Part shown: in pieces, positions 1 through 8,631 of the stretch
Position numbering within the stretch: position 1 is the stretch's first letter
Layout of the letters: the number at the start of each line of letters is the position of its first letter
Assembly: GCA_965228435.1 (NCBI GenBank)
Contig: OZ245818.1
Coordinates: 1,736,001 to 1,800,000 of the forward strand
Source of the DNA: Hoeflea_A sp965228435
GTDB lineage: Bacteria; Pseudomonadota; Alphaproteobacteria; Rhizobiales; Rhizobiaceae
Length of the DNA stretch: 64,000 bases
Direction of reading: 5' to 3'
Position numbers and translations under genes: made by a program
Notes under the pieces: generated by a model
Database searches by the model: none
What the model saw: only the letters and a program-made list of their open reading frames with translations
Told to the model about the DNA's origin: nothing

Positions 1-1725
1 GCCGAAATCCTGCGCCAGCTTGAAGGCGGTGGTGGATTTGCCCTCCGACGGCTCGGAGCTGGTGACCAGGAGCGAGCGCGGATTGCCCTCCGTGCCAGTG
101 AATTGCAGCGATGTGCGCAGCGACCGGTACGCCTCGCCAAGGGCGGATTTGGGATCGGCCAGTTGGTCGTGCATCTTATCTTCTTCGATAAGCGGAAGGA
201 TGCCGAGAACCGGAAGCTTGAGCTCGGACTCGATTTCGTCGGGGATCGAGAAGGTATTGTTGAGCAGCTCGCGAAGATAAATCAAACCGGCCACCAGGAC
301 ACCTGAGAGTCCAAAGGCAATAGCAAGGTTCATGTTCCGGTCGGGTGAAAATGGACTGCCGGGCACGATGGCCGTATCGACGATGGCGGTGTTTTCGCGC
401 TTGAGTTCGGAGCCGACGCCGACCTCATTGAGTTTGCCGATCAGGGACTCGTATTGGGAACGGTTGGAATCCACCTCGCGCTTGAGGATCGTGTACTGGA
501 TGTTCTTGTCCTGGTAGGCAACCTGCTCCTGCTCTAGCTCCTTGAGCTTGCCCTTAAGGTCGGCTTCCTTGTCGAACGTCTCGTCGCGCTTTTGCCTGAT
601 GGAAATGGTGACGACCTCGACCGCGTCATCGATTTGGCGGCCAAGCTCGTTGATCTGGGATTGCAGTTGCCGCATTTCCGGGAAATCCGGCTTTAGCAGC
701 GCGCGTTTCTGCTTGTACTCGGCGTTGAGTTCGGCTTGCTGCTGCTTGAGGTTCTGAATACCGGGGCTGTCGAGCACCTGAGGCAGGCTGGCACCGCGGC
801 CGGCGTCGATCTGCTTGACCAGACGTTCATAATCGAGCCGTTCCTGGATCGCATCGGAGAGCGCGGTGTTGATCTGCTCCAGATTGGCGGCGATCAAGGA
901 CATTTCGCCGCCGGTGACGGTGATCCCTTCGGCTTTGGCGTAGTCCAGCAGGGCGCGCTCGGAATCCTGCAGCTTCTCCTTGACCTGGGCGACCTGCTCC
1001 TGGATGAACTGGCGGGCGAGGTCCGATGTCTCGCTGGTCTGGTCGACGCCCTGGTTGATGAAACTCGCGGCGACCTCGTTGGCGATCTCGCTGGCAAGTT
1101 GTGGATCCTGGTCCGTCACGTTGATCGCCAGCAGGCTGGTGTTGCGCACGAGGGTGACGGAGAGATCCCGCTGGAGGCGGCCGACGGCCATGCGCTCCCG
1201 CTGTTCCGGCGTGTATTCGTCCAGCGACTTCTGGGTCTCGAAGCCGAAGGCGCGGGCAAGCAGGTTTTTCAATGCAAATTGCGGCTCCGGAAAGAGGAAC
1301 TGCGCATTGTTGGAAAGGCCGAGTTCGAAGACGACGCGCTGGGCGAGCGAGCGGCTCTTCAACTTTTCCTGGGCTGTCAGGAAGACCCGGACGTCGCCGG
1401 ACTCGGTGATGACCTCCAGATCTTGGAAAACCTTGGCCGAGGGCACCATGACCTCGATCTGCGAGGTTGCCCGGTAGAGCGGCGTCATCATCCAGGTGAC
1501 AACCATGCCCATGACCAGGCCGAGGGCCAGGGTGATGGCGATCATCCACCGATATTTGATGGCGTATCGGAGAAGGGTGAGCGGATCGATGCCGCCCTCG
1601 TCCTCCTCCATGCCGGGGCCGTATCCGTAACCGGGACCACCATACCAGGGCGCATAGGGCGTCATGGCGCCTTGCATATCCTGGTTCATCATGGCGCGGC
1701 CATCTGGCCGGTTTCTATCGAGCAC
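1..1725 (-). CDS. Wzc/ExoP-type polysaccharide copolymerase and tyrosine autokinase (3' end outside window)
   Basis: Inner-membrane chain-length regulator and BY-type tyrosine kinase for exopolysaccharide export, partner of the Wza-like gene just upstream. The reading frame is open to the window edge (575 codons). A Gly/Pro/Tyr-rich cytoplasmic N-terminus is followed by a first membrane helix near residues 50-70, a long periplasmic coiled-coil-rich Wzz domain, and a second helix near 455-475 preceded by a proline-rich segment (GSPFSPDRN). The kinase domain then begins and its Walker A motif SEGKSTTA lies at about residues 560-567, just before the cut. I chose the GTG at 1725 because AGGGGA sits 4-5 bases upstream; in-frame ATGs at 1692 and 1689 are alternatives. 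Walker B and the tyrosine-rich tail would lie outside the window. Confidence 0.9.
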   Translation of the reverse strand, partial: MLDRNRPDGRAMMNQDMQGAMTPYAPWYGGPGYGYGPGMEEDEGGIDPLTLLRYAIKYRWMIAITLALGLVMGMVVTWMMTPLYRATSQIEVMVPSAKVFQDLEVITESGDVRVFLTAQEKLKSRSLAQRVVFELGLSNNAQFLFPEPQFALKNLLARAFGFETQKSLDEYTPEQRERMAVGRLQRDLSVTLVRNTSLLAINVTDQDPQLASEIANEVAASFINQGVDQTSETSDLARQFIQEQVAQVKEKLQDSERALLDYAKAEGITVTGGEMSLIAANLEQINTALSDAIQERLDYERLVKQIDAGRGASLPQVLDSPGIQNLKQQQAELNAEYKQKRALLKPDFPEMRQLQSQINELGRQIDDAVEVVTISIRQKRDETFDKEADLKGKLKELEQEQVAYQDKNIQYTILKREVDSNRSQYESLIGKLNEVGVGSELKRENTAIVDTAIVPGSPFSPDRNMNLAIAFGLSGVLVAGLIYLRELLNNTFSIPDEIESELKLPVLGILPLIEEDKMHDQLADPKSALGEAYRSLRTSLQFTGTEGNPRSLLVTSSEPSEGKSTTAFKLAQDFG

Positions 1726-1762
1726 GGTGTCCCCTTGCCGTTTCGATCATGTCAAAGCGACC

Positions 1763-2512
1763 TCATGGAACGAAGATCGCCGCGCGGGCGGCGAGGCCCG
1801 TGACGTCCATGAGGTTTTGCATCGCAACGCGCGAAGCGGATGAGAAGACGACGACGAGATCGCCGCCATAAATGCGCGGATCGGCCTTCTTTGCGGAGCG
1901 GATGTCCTTGACGCTGTATTTGGCGACCAGTTTCTGGCCGTCATATTCGCGAAAGACGTAGACCTTGGATGGATCGGCAATTTTCTTCAAACCACCGGCC
2001 TGTGCGACGAGACCCAGAAGAGTAGCGTTTGCGGTTACGGGGTAGATGCCTGCCTTGTTGACCTCGCCATCCACGACGGCGCGCTGGCCGACCGATTCCT
2101 TCACGAAAACCGAGATTTGCGGGGATTCCAGGTATTTCCTGCCGTAGGCGGATTCGAGCTTCGACTCGAGACCGCTGGGCGATGTTCCCGCGGCCTTCAC
2201 CTCTCCAATCAAAGGCAGTGAGATGTTACCGCGCGAATCAACCTGGACCGTGCGATCGAGCTCGTTGACCTGGAACACGTCGACTTCCAGAACGTCATTG
2301 GCGGCGATCTTCTGCACATTGCCATCGGCGCTGGCCGGTGGCGGCGGAAGGTCTTTCACCACGCGCAAGGTGCCGGCGCTGGCGCCGGGCAGTGCCGCGG
2401 TTTGCAAGCCATCCGCCGTTCCGAGAGCATCTCCGTCCGCCACGCAGGCGCTGAGGCCAAAGGAGAGGATAACGATCGCCGCTGCCGCACGCATTTCAGA
2501 AATCACTTTCAC
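1763..2512 (-). CDS. Wza/ExoF-like polysaccharide export lipoprotein
   Basis: Outer-membrane/periplasmic exopolysaccharide export protein (polysaccharide biosynthesis/export family with SLBB domain), 249 aa. A lipoprotein signal is visible (hydrophobic stretch then LSACVA, lipidated Cys about residue 22). The family core follows: 'ANDVLEVDVFQVNELDRTV', 'GNISLPLIGEV', and an SLBB-like section with 'VDGEVNKAGIYPV' and 'AGGL'. It is shorter than E. coli Wza (about 380 aa), as in rhizobial ExoF-like proteins with one SLBB repeat. The start is GTG with a weak ribosome site; ATG at 2494 is also possible. It lies 37 bp upstream of the Wzc-like gene, so the two are probably co-transcribed and form one export channel. 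Confidence 0.88.
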   Translation of the reverse strand: MKVISEMRAAAAIVILSFGLSACVADGDALGTADGLQTAALPGASAGTLRVVKDLPPPPASADGNVQKIAANDVLEVDVFQVNELDRTVQVDSRGNISLPLIGEVKAAGTSPSGLESKLESAYGRKYLESPQISVFVKESVGQRAVVDGEVNKAGIYPVTANATLLGLVAQAGGLKKIADPSKVYVFREYDGQKLVAKYSVKDIRSAKKADPRIYGGDLVVVFSSASRVAMQNLMDVTGLAARAAIFVP

Positions 2513-2589
2513 TCACCGCAAAGGGTAGACACACAAATCTCCTCCCCGCGTTCAGCCGGAAGGAGACCACGCATCCGAACCCGAGTGGT

Positions 2590-3054
2590 TCAGTCGGAGA
2601 CGGAATTCGCAATCAATGCGATGCCACCACCGATAGCGGCAGCTGCAGCGACACCGGCCACAACATTGCCACCGCCTCCGCCGGCCACTTCGCCGGTACT
2701 TGAGTCAATGATCTTGACACAGATATTGGTGTTCACCGGATCGATTTCGACATCCTGATTTTCCCGAATCGTGCGCCGGCAGTTCGCTCCAAGATCAAGC
2801 ACCGCCTGCGAGTCGGACCCGACGATGATGCGCGTTCCTCGTGTCACCTGCATGCCAGCGCTGGCGTTGGAGAAACCAGCCGCCTGCGAAATCTGCACAT
2901 TGCCCTCCACCGACTCGACGCTGCCGAGCGATTGTCCGGGCGGGCCCGGCGGCAATAGACAGGAGCATTCATTGGTGTTCTGCGCAAGCGCGCCCGACAC
3001 CATAATGGCCGTCACCGCGAGAGCCGAACCAAATGTTACCGCGAATTTTTTCAT
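2590..3054 (-). CDS. small secreted FecR-like protein
   Basis: About 154 aa with an export signal (MKKFAVTFGSALAV...GALAQ). After a short Cys/Pro-rich stretch, residues about 40-110 resemble a FecR-type beta domain: 'VESVEGNVQIS', 'GMQVTRGTRIIVG', 'SQAVLDLG'. The C-terminus is a Gly/Ala-rich hydrophobic stretch (VVAGVAAAAAIGGGIALIA) ending in NSVSD. GTG 3066 and ATG 3063 are alternative starts; I prefer the ATG at 3054, giving a normal signal peptide. It lies between the sugar transferase and the Wza-like gene in the exopolysaccharide locus, after a 250-bp AT-rich gap that may carry its own promoter. The exact role is unknown; a cell-surface or scaffold role in polysaccharide secretion is inferred from context only. 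Confidence 0.68.
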   Translation of the reverse strand: MKKFAVTFGSALAVTAIMVSGALAQNTNECSCLLPPGPPGQSLGSVESVEGNVQISQAAGFSNASAGMQVTRGTRIIVGSDSQAVLDLGANCRRTIRENQDVEIDPVNTNICVKIIDSSTGEVAGGGGGNVVAGVAAAAAIGGGIALIANSVSD

Positions 3055-3244
3055 GAACCTCATCACCCCTCTGAGATCCCCATCACTACCTGCATTGATA
3101 ATGACTCTGGAGAACTAACACTACCCAATGATGTAATAACCGAAACAACAGAATCTTTATTGATCAGCATCAAATCGCGTATGTGGCCAATATGTCACTA
3201 TAACGACACTTATAAATTCAAAATTTGCTTATAATTATTACAGT

Positions 3245-3267
3245 TCCATCAAAATCTATTTGATGGA
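3245..3267 (-). terminator. hairpin downstream of the sugar transferase gene
   Basis: A perfect 9-bp stem (TCCATCAAA / TTTGATGGA) with a 5-base loop lies about 40 bp past the stop codon of the sugar transferase on the minus strand. There is no run of T after it, so it may be an attenuating or RNA-stabilising hairpin rather than a classical terminator. The 180 bp beyond it, up to the FecR-like gene, is AT-rich. Confidence 0.45.
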
Positions 3268-3309
3268 TCAACCCCTCCGAAGAGTGGGAGCGTTATCTAG
3301 CTTGCGTTG

Positions 3310-4611
3310 TCAGCGCGCACCAAACCCCGTGAAAACGATGGTCATGGTGCGCAATGTGATCAAGATGTCCAACCACACGGAAAAATTCTTGATGTAGTAG
3401 AAGTCGTAGTGGAGCTTTCCTTGCACATCCGAGACTTGTGCAACGTGCCCCTGGTTGACCTGGGCCCAGCCGGTGACGCCCGGACGCACGATGTGCCGGT
3501 AGCGGTAGAAAGGCAGCTCCTTTTCATACCATTCCGACAAGGGAACGGCCTCGGGCCGCGGGCCAATCCAGCTCATCTCCCCACACAGGATATTGAAGAC
3601 CTGCGGCAACTCATCGATTCGGGTTCTGCGCAGGAAGCGTCCAACCCGGGTTATCCTGGGATCGTCGTCTTCTGTGATGAAGGCATTGCGCTCGCCGGTG
3701 TCGCGGGTATCGTCCATGGTTCGGAATTTCCAAACCTTGAAGACCCTGCCGCGGTAACCCATGCGTTCCTGCCGGAAAAAAATCGTCCCTTCGCTGTCAA
3801 GGCGGATGGCAATCGCCACCACGGCAAACAGAGGCAGGAGAATCGGAAGGGCAATGATCGCGGCGGCAATGTCGACGGATTGTTTCAACCTCAGATAAAC
3901 AAAGCTGGGCAGCAGCGATCCCAATGTGTTTTCCGACAGGTGTTCGATTTCGACCTTACCGGTCAGCGTCTCGCCGATCTGCTTATAGTGGTAGACCGGA
4001 ACGCCGCGGACCGCAGTCTCGGCAATAAATTGCTCCCATTCGTCCGGCAGATCCGCCCGCAAATCGGCCACCAGACCGTGCGGTGCTGCCCCCTCCAAGG
4101 CCGGCATCTTGAGCCAATCCCAGCGAACATGGGGAATGTCGCCCAGGCGGCGCGTGTTTTTGGACGGAACGACAGCGAAGGACGGCCTTGCGACCCGGGT
4201 TCCGATCATGAACACCAGGTGGAACCAGACCTGCGCAAAAACGAAACTGAAGAGCAGGAAGGACCGGGAATAGTCGACCCGGAAGAACAGGATGACGAGC
4301 AGCGCCAAACCGTAAGAGATCGCAAAGGTCGGCAGGACATATGAGATCGCAGCCACGCCGGGATAGCGGGTCAGGCGCCTGACGAGGTAGTAGCCCAGCA
4401 AGACAGCCCAAACCGTTGCAATGAAAGAGTAAGTCTGAGACGAACCGCCCAGCTTCTGAGACAAACCGATATTGGTCTGCACCAGGCTGGGGAGTATGCT
4501 GGCGACCAGCAGACCAACACCCAGTTGAAAGCGGACGCGCCCCCAAAGGGGCCGCGGTCCGGTGGAAATCCGGGCGGTGGTATCGGCTATGGAAGCGATT
4601 GATGGCGTCAT
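3310..4611 (-). CDS. polyprenyl-phosphate hexose-1-phosphate transferase (WcaJ/ExoY type)
   Basis: Initiates exopolysaccharide repeat-unit synthesis by moving a sugar-1-phosphate from a UDP-sugar to undecaprenyl phosphate at the inner membrane. The protein (433 aa) has about four N-terminal membrane helices (residues about 30-140), a soluble linker, then another hydrophobic segment (about 255-280) leading into the bacterial sugar transferase domain. Family motifs are clear: 'SEGTIFFRQERMGYRGRVF', 'VWKFRTM', 'DDPRITRVGRFLRRTRIDELPQ', 'NILCGEMSWIGPRPE', 'RPGVTGWAQVNQG' and 'YDFYYIKN'. It is the full WcaJ-like form, not the short ExoY form. The acceptor sugar (glucose or galactose) cannot be read from sequence. 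Confidence 0.92.
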   Translation of the reverse strand: MTPSIASIADTTARISTGPRPLWGRVRFQLGVGLLVASILPSLVQTNIGLSQKLGGSSQTYSFIATVWAVLLGYYLVRRLTRYPGVAAISYVLPTFAISYGLALLVILFFRVDYSRSFLLFSFVFAQVWFHLVFMIGTRVARPSFAVVPSKNTRRLGDIPHVRWDWLKMPALEGAAPHGLVADLRADLPDEWEQFIAETAVRGVPVYHYKQIGETLTGKVEIEHLSENTLGSLLPSFVYLRLKQSVDIAAAIIALPILLPLFAVVAIAIRLDSEGTIFFRQERMGYRGRVFKVWKFRTMDDTRDTGERNAFITEDDDPRITRVGRFLRRTRIDELPQVFNILCGEMSWIGPRPEAVPLSEWYEKELPFYRYRHIVRPGVTGWAQVNQGHVAQVSDVQGKLHYDFYYIKNFSVWLDILITLRTMTIVFTGFGAR

Positions 4612-4808
4612 GAATAAACGGAACGCGTTGCGCTATCGGTGGCAGTGCGGCCTTGCGCGATTTGGCCTGTCGGTTGCGCCAGTAGACTGGTCAACGTCTT
4701 TGGGGTTACCTGTCGGTCGAGTGTTCCGACTCAGGTGAGTTCGCAGGGACAGTCGCCGAATGGAAAGCGGAAAGCGGAAGAAAGGAGCAGCGCATCTGAT
4801 AGGTAAGG

Positions 4809-5384
4809 CTACCGCACACCAGGTGGCTTTCTGCCCCCAGTTGAATTGTGCCCAGGTTGCCGCACGACTTCGTTGTGCTTTGCAACATTAGTACGATCTA
4901 TAATGGTAGGAACCTGGCCGTGCAACATCTCAATTAGAACGCGAACCCGGTTTTTTCCGTCAAGGCGATCGATTTCGCCAATCATGTCGGCCATGTGGCC
5001 ATTTTGCACCTTGACGCGATCCCCTGGCTTGAGGTCTTCGATGCGTTTGAGAAATCCGCGCTCATCGGTGAAATCCTGGAGGGATTCAACGATTCCCGCT
5101 GGTACGGGTAGCGGTCTTTCTCCCTCCATGATCAAGGATCGAACACCATAGGTGCCGTTGACGGAGCGCCATCGGTCAACCTCCAGGTCGAGCGCCACAA
5201 ACAGGTATCCCGGGAAGTAGGAGACGACCCGTTCCATCGATTTGCGGGCGTGGCGAATCGTTCGAATTCTTTTTGGGAAGAATGTCTCGAATCCCTGCCT
5301 CTCGAGCTGCGTATACGCAATAGCTTCTCGGTTTGGCAGAGATGCGGCCGCAAACCAACGTTTGCTGCCTTTTGGGGCCTGCAT
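4809..5384 (-). CDS. NusG-like (RfaH/LoaP-type) transcription antiterminator
   Basis: Specialised NusG paralogue, 191 aa, first gene of the exopolysaccharide locus. The N-terminal NGN domain (residues about 8-110) has the family pattern 'RWFAAASLPNREAIAYTQLERQGFETFFPKRI', 'FPGYLFVALDL', 'WRSVNGTYGVRSLI'. The C-terminal KOW domain (about 122-165) has 'LKPGDRVKVQNGHMADMIGEI'. The housekeeping nusG normally sits by secE and rplK, which are absent here. Such paralogues load on RNA polymerase early in long polysaccharide operons and stop premature termination; that role is inferred from family and position. I could not find a clear ops-like recruitment sequence in the 200 bp before the sugar transferase gene. 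Confidence 0.85.
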   Translation of the reverse strand: MQAPKGSKRWFAAASLPNREAIAYTQLERQGFETFFPKRIRTIRHARKSMERVVSYFPGYLFVALDLEVDRWRSVNGTYGVRSLIMEGERPLPVPAGIVESLQDFTDERGFLKRIEDLKPGDRVKVQNGHMADMIGEIDRLDGKNRVRVLIEMLHGQVPTIIDRTNVAKHNEVVRQPGHNSTGGRKPPGVR

Positions 5385-6596
5385 TTAAAGTCTCACCATA
5401 GTTCCACTGACGGAACACGAGTTCCGGACGTCGCGGCGAAAGCCACACGACGTTACAATCGGTGATGGGAAAAGGTCGATTCCGGCCGCTTAAGCCGGCG
5501 CTCTATCCTACCTCAAATGTCCCAATCGGATTGATTCAATTCCAACGCCTCCTCCGACAGATAGTTGATATCGGGCCTGCGGATGGAAACGGGAAAGCCG
5601 AATCGGCATCGGCGCAGACCGAAACGCCGTCTCTGGCTCTGCATCGGTCGAACACATCTGCTGCGCTTCCGAAACACTTCAGCTCGACCCTCAAAACGCG
5701 AAGCCTGGAAACCCCAGCAACCATGACTTTATCGTGGGTGCTTCTTTCGAGGCTTTGCAACCCTGCGGATCATTCAAATTCAGTTACCGGTTGAGTCCCG
5801 AGGTGAGTACATGCCTTCCAAAAAGCGTCGACACACTGCCAATAAACGGCCGGCCCGCTTCTATCCTGTCCGAATGTAAGCTTGGCTGGAGGCACTCATA
5901 CGCGGCGCCTTTGGATGAGTCGAACCTAAAGCTCGAACGTTCACCTGGCGGCAATTCCTTGCACTGCTACCGCACTCCGGGTGACAGCGCCCCCCGAGTT
6001 TTGTCAGTAATAGTGCTGCCCACCGCACCGGTGGCATATTGCAGCATTGACTCGACCTATAAACATAGGAATTGAACTGTACAACAATTCAGTTGCGTGG
6101 TGAATTCAACACGGCGTCATAAAGTGATAATTTTCCAAATCATTTCGGACCTTTCTCCTTACTCAGCCAATTTGCTATGTCGAAAAAGATGAGCAATATT
6201 CAGATTTTCACACGGCGACAAAATCCAAACATCAATCCCTTTGGTGTCTACATATATATAATAATGATACCCTTTATACATATACTATATTTATAATAAA
6301 AATTCTACAAAAGAAAATCAACTACAAATCTTCTACATAATTTAAGGGGTTTCGATGGCTATCCGGCGCTCCCCACACTCTCACGAATTGCCTTCAAACC
6401 TCGGTCGGCACACCGATTGCGGTAAATCGCCACACGGTTTGCCATTGCCCTTGGACCCAGCGTGAAAGTCCCTGTTTCATGAAGCCCACTCCTTCGGCTT
6501 TGGGTGCGATCAACATTCTGGGAATTCAACTTTGCGCTGGTAGACGCTCGTTTGGTCTCCGAGTATTTTGCGGCGTAACAAACCGAGAGCGTAAAC
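5385..6596. other. 1.2-kb non-coding region, strongly AT-rich at 6060-6360
   Basis: No convincing gene is seen. Several short open frames exist on both strands but none shows a recognisable domain or a good ribosome site. From about 6060 the base composition drops sharply, and 6240-6340 is almost entirely A/T with ATATATATAATAAT-like tracts, unlike the 62% GC surroundings. It should carry the promoter of the exopolysaccharide locus on the minus strand. An AT-rich block beside an exopolysaccharide locus is a typical place for H-NS-like or Ros/MucR-type silencers, but this is inference. Confidence 0.6.
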
Positions 6597-6851
6597 GTGT
6601 TGCTAGCTGACTTCATTCCCAACGACCGGCATACGAACGATGCTGATGAACAGGTCCAAAAGTTGGCCAACGAGAACTGTAAGTTTTACCTAACGCCTGA
6701 TGGCGAAGTGTACGCGGATCCAAAGGCCGCTGAGGACATTCTTGTAAGCCCGCAGGAGGCGCAGGCGATTGCGTCCATCGAAACCGCCTACGCTCTTGTC
6801 AGAATAGCTGACAAACTCGACGAGTTGGTTGGCAGTTTGAAGGAACGGTAA
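6597..6851 (+). CDS. small hypothetical protein
   Basis: 84 aa, GTG start with a weak GAGAG upstream. The sequence is charged and mostly alpha-helical after a short beta segment ('KFYLTPDGEVYADPKAAEDIL', 'AIETAYALVRIADKLDELVGSLKER' in part), with no signal peptide or membrane helix. The composition looks protein-like rather than random, and the C-terminal half would form an amphipathic helix. It stands alone between the AT-rich region and the FecR-like gene. I do not recognise a family. Confidence 0.4.
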   Translation: MLLADFIPNDRHTNDADEQVQKLANENCKFYLTPDGEVYADPKAAEDILVSPQEAQAIASIETAYALVRIADKLDELVGSLKER

Positions 6852-7003
6852 CTTAAACTGGAGCGCGCCTCGCCACGTCTCTAACTGCAAACGCAGGTTC
6901 GCTTTTCACGGATGTCGCCGACTGGTAAGCGTGTTCGCATTCCGACTGCAGCCTGTCCGCGCAACACCTGAGTGCTTTTCTTTCGCGGATGGCAGCACGG
7001 CGT

Positions 7004-7858
7004 TCAATCGCTGACTGGGTCCGGGTCATCCAGAAGTATCGGCAATGCGAAAAGTCCTGCTCCGGTCACAATGATCGCACCGGGCGGAATTGGGCCGGAG
7101 CTTGCTAGCTTTGGCAACTCGCTGGGATTTGGCAATGCGGCACCGGCCGCGAGTTGACGAGCAAGCCTGCGCAACACCGCATTGTCTACGTTCGGAGGTG
7201 TGGATGTGAGACAATTCGGTTCAATGATGGTGAAGTTGCTTTCGTCGTCGTTTTGCTCATCTTCCGCGGCTATTTCGTAAAAGCCACAGGGCAAGACGTT
7301 CGCGTTGCCGGCGATGCACGCGTCACGCAAGACTTGCTGATTGACCGGAACGCCGTCGGGCACGGGGCAGATGCGAACGCGGCCTTCCAGCAATTGGGCC
7401 GAGCAAGTCGGGCCTTGAACGCACATGACCAGCAAATCTGTCCCGCGAATGCCGATGATTCCGACGGGCGTCGAGATGGTGGCTTTAACAGCACGGGCAC
7501 GGCCTGAGCCAATGAACCGCAGCGCCCCTTTGGTCAAACTGAATGCAGCGTCGTCGACGCCGCGATTTGGGTCATAGACAAAACTGTCCAGAACGACGGT
7601 CGAAACTGCGCCAATGTTGAGGCTTGTGTCATCCAGAAAGCGAAGCAGCGCGGCGCTGTTTTCGCCGGTCCGTACAGTCTCGTCAGCAGAAACATCATTC
7701 CCGATGGAAATGTCACGGACGACCGTGCCAAGCTCACCCGTCACCTGGTTGCGCGTCTCGCGCGCTTCCCCGATGGTTGCGGCTTCCGAATTGGCGCTCA
7801 ACAGGACCGCGGCAAATGAAACCAGGCCCATCAGAGGGTAAACGAACTCTTTACGCAT
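7004..7858 (-). CDS. secreted FecR-domain protein
   Basis: About 284 aa, export signal at the N-terminus (MRKEFVYPLMGLVSFAAVLL...SEA). The FecR-type domain covers residues about 40-150: 'SADETVRTGENSAALLRFLDDTSLNIGAVSTVVLD', 'FSLTKGALRFIG', 'KATISTPVGIIGIRGTD' in separate pieces. Four Cys follow in the middle region and the C-terminus is a proline-started hydrophobic stretch (PPGAIIVTGAGLFALPILL) ending DDPDPVSD. This is the periplasmic beta-rich FecR fold without an N-terminal cytoplasmic anti-sigma helix, so it is not a classical sigma regulator. It carries the same kind of hydrophobic tail plus VSD end as the small FecR-like protein of the exopolysaccharide locus. A GTG at 7870 is an alternative start. 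Confidence 0.8.
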   Translation of the reverse strand: MRKEFVYPLMGLVSFAAVLLSANSEAATIGEARETRNQVTGELGTVVRDISIGNDVSADETVRTGENSAALLRFLDDTSLNIGAVSTVVLDSFVYDPNRGVDDAAFSLTKGALRFIGSGRARAVKATISTPVGIIGIRGTDLLVMCVQGPTCSAQLLEGRVRICPVPDGVPVNQQVLRDACIAGNANVLPCGFYEIAAEDEQNDDESNFTIIEPNCLTSTPPNVDNAVLRRLARQLAAGAALPNPSELPKLASSGPIPPGAIIVTGAGLFALPILLDDPDPVSD

Positions 7859-8235
7859 TATGTGAACCACCAGGAATAATCAGAAATGACAATGTCGAAA
7901 ATTGACTATCTACTGAATTGCCGCCGACAACCAACTCATTTTTTGTGAAATTTTGTGTATTTATCATCTGCCGGCCTGGTAGCCTTCGAATTAAGTCTCA
8001 ACACAGCCTGCCATGGCCAGGTGCAAGCGCACGCCCAGCGGTTTCGGTTGGCCCTCAGTGGACGCGCCGCCATTTCGCTGCCGTGCTCACGCATACGATT
8101 GATAGCACCAAACTGGCGAAGCCTCGCAGCTACAACAAAAGAAGCATGTGCTGAAGCCGACCTTTGTTAAACAGGAAGACGCCGCTTAGGAGCGCCCGGC
8201 TGCACTCGGGAAGAGATCGCACGCATGTGGCGGTC
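7859..8235. other. gap without recognisable gene
   Basis: About 380 bp between the FecR-domain gene and the transposase remnant. I see no supported reading frame, no clear hairpin and no further transposase homology here. It must hold the promoter of the FecR-domain gene on the minus strand. Confidence 0.5.
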
Positions 8236-8354
8236 CTGACGCTCAACGGAATCACGGAAGGCTATCATCGAAAAATGAAGCTCATCCAACGCAGAGCCTT
8301 CGGATTCCGAAACTTCGAAACTTCAGAAAGCGCGTTCGAGCACTCCGCGTTTGA
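8236..8354 (+). pseudogene. C-terminal remnant of an ISL3-family transposase, frameshifted
   Basis: The translation at 8236 onward contains NGITEGYHRKMKLIQRRAFG followed by FRNFE, which matches the conserved C-terminal end of ISL3-type DDE transposases (NGxxEGxxxKxKxxxRRAxGFRNFxNxRxR). After 'NFE' the frame is lost; shifting by one base (one A missing near 8317) restores FRKRVRALRV and a stop at 8352-8354, the usual ending of these proteins. Nothing upstream matches the rest of the transposase, so only about 40 codons remain. It is a dead relic about 80 bp from the 3' end of the tRNA-Arg gene. Confidence 0.7.
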
Positions 8355-8435
8355 AGGAGAAGACGGACCCACACTCTGCAGATCATGGGCGGGTGCCCCC
8401 GTATTCGACGAAGAGCCTGATTTTTCTGGAAGAAA

Positions 8436-8512
8436 TGGCGCGCTCGGGAAGATTCGAACTCCCGACCCCCAGATTCGTAGTCTGGTGCTCTATCCAGCTG
8501 AGCTACGAGCGC
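8436..8512 (-). tRNA. tRNA-Arg (anticodon ACG)
   Basis: A full cloverleaf of 77 nt can be folded: acceptor GCGCTCG/CGAGCGC, D-arm GCTCAGCTGGATAGAGC, anticodon stem CCAGA/TCTGG with loop CTACGAA (anticodon ACG, the A34 read as inosine, decoding CGU/CGC/CGA), and T-arm GGGAG-TTCGAAT-CTTCC. The terminal CCA is encoded (8438-8436). Its 3' end points toward the transposase remnant and the gene-poor AT-rich region. Confidence 0.96.
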
Positions 8513-8631
8513 GCGGCGGACGAAGGCTGTCCGCGAGGCGTGTACCTAATCCTTTCGCTGCCGGAATGCAAGCGCCCGCGGCGGAAAAATTGGCGGGTGG
8601 ACAACAATCGACGGGAGGCCGCCAAAAGCGA

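Noticed and set aside
736..1803. Long plus-strand open frame opposite the Wzc-like gene
   Set aside because: It is antisense to a clear tyrosine-kinase frame with Walker A and membrane helices; the GC-rich sequence leaves the opposite strand open by chance.
5385..6596. Small genes in the AT-rich gap (for example 5734-6075)
   Set aside because: No domain, weak ribosome sites and atypical composition.
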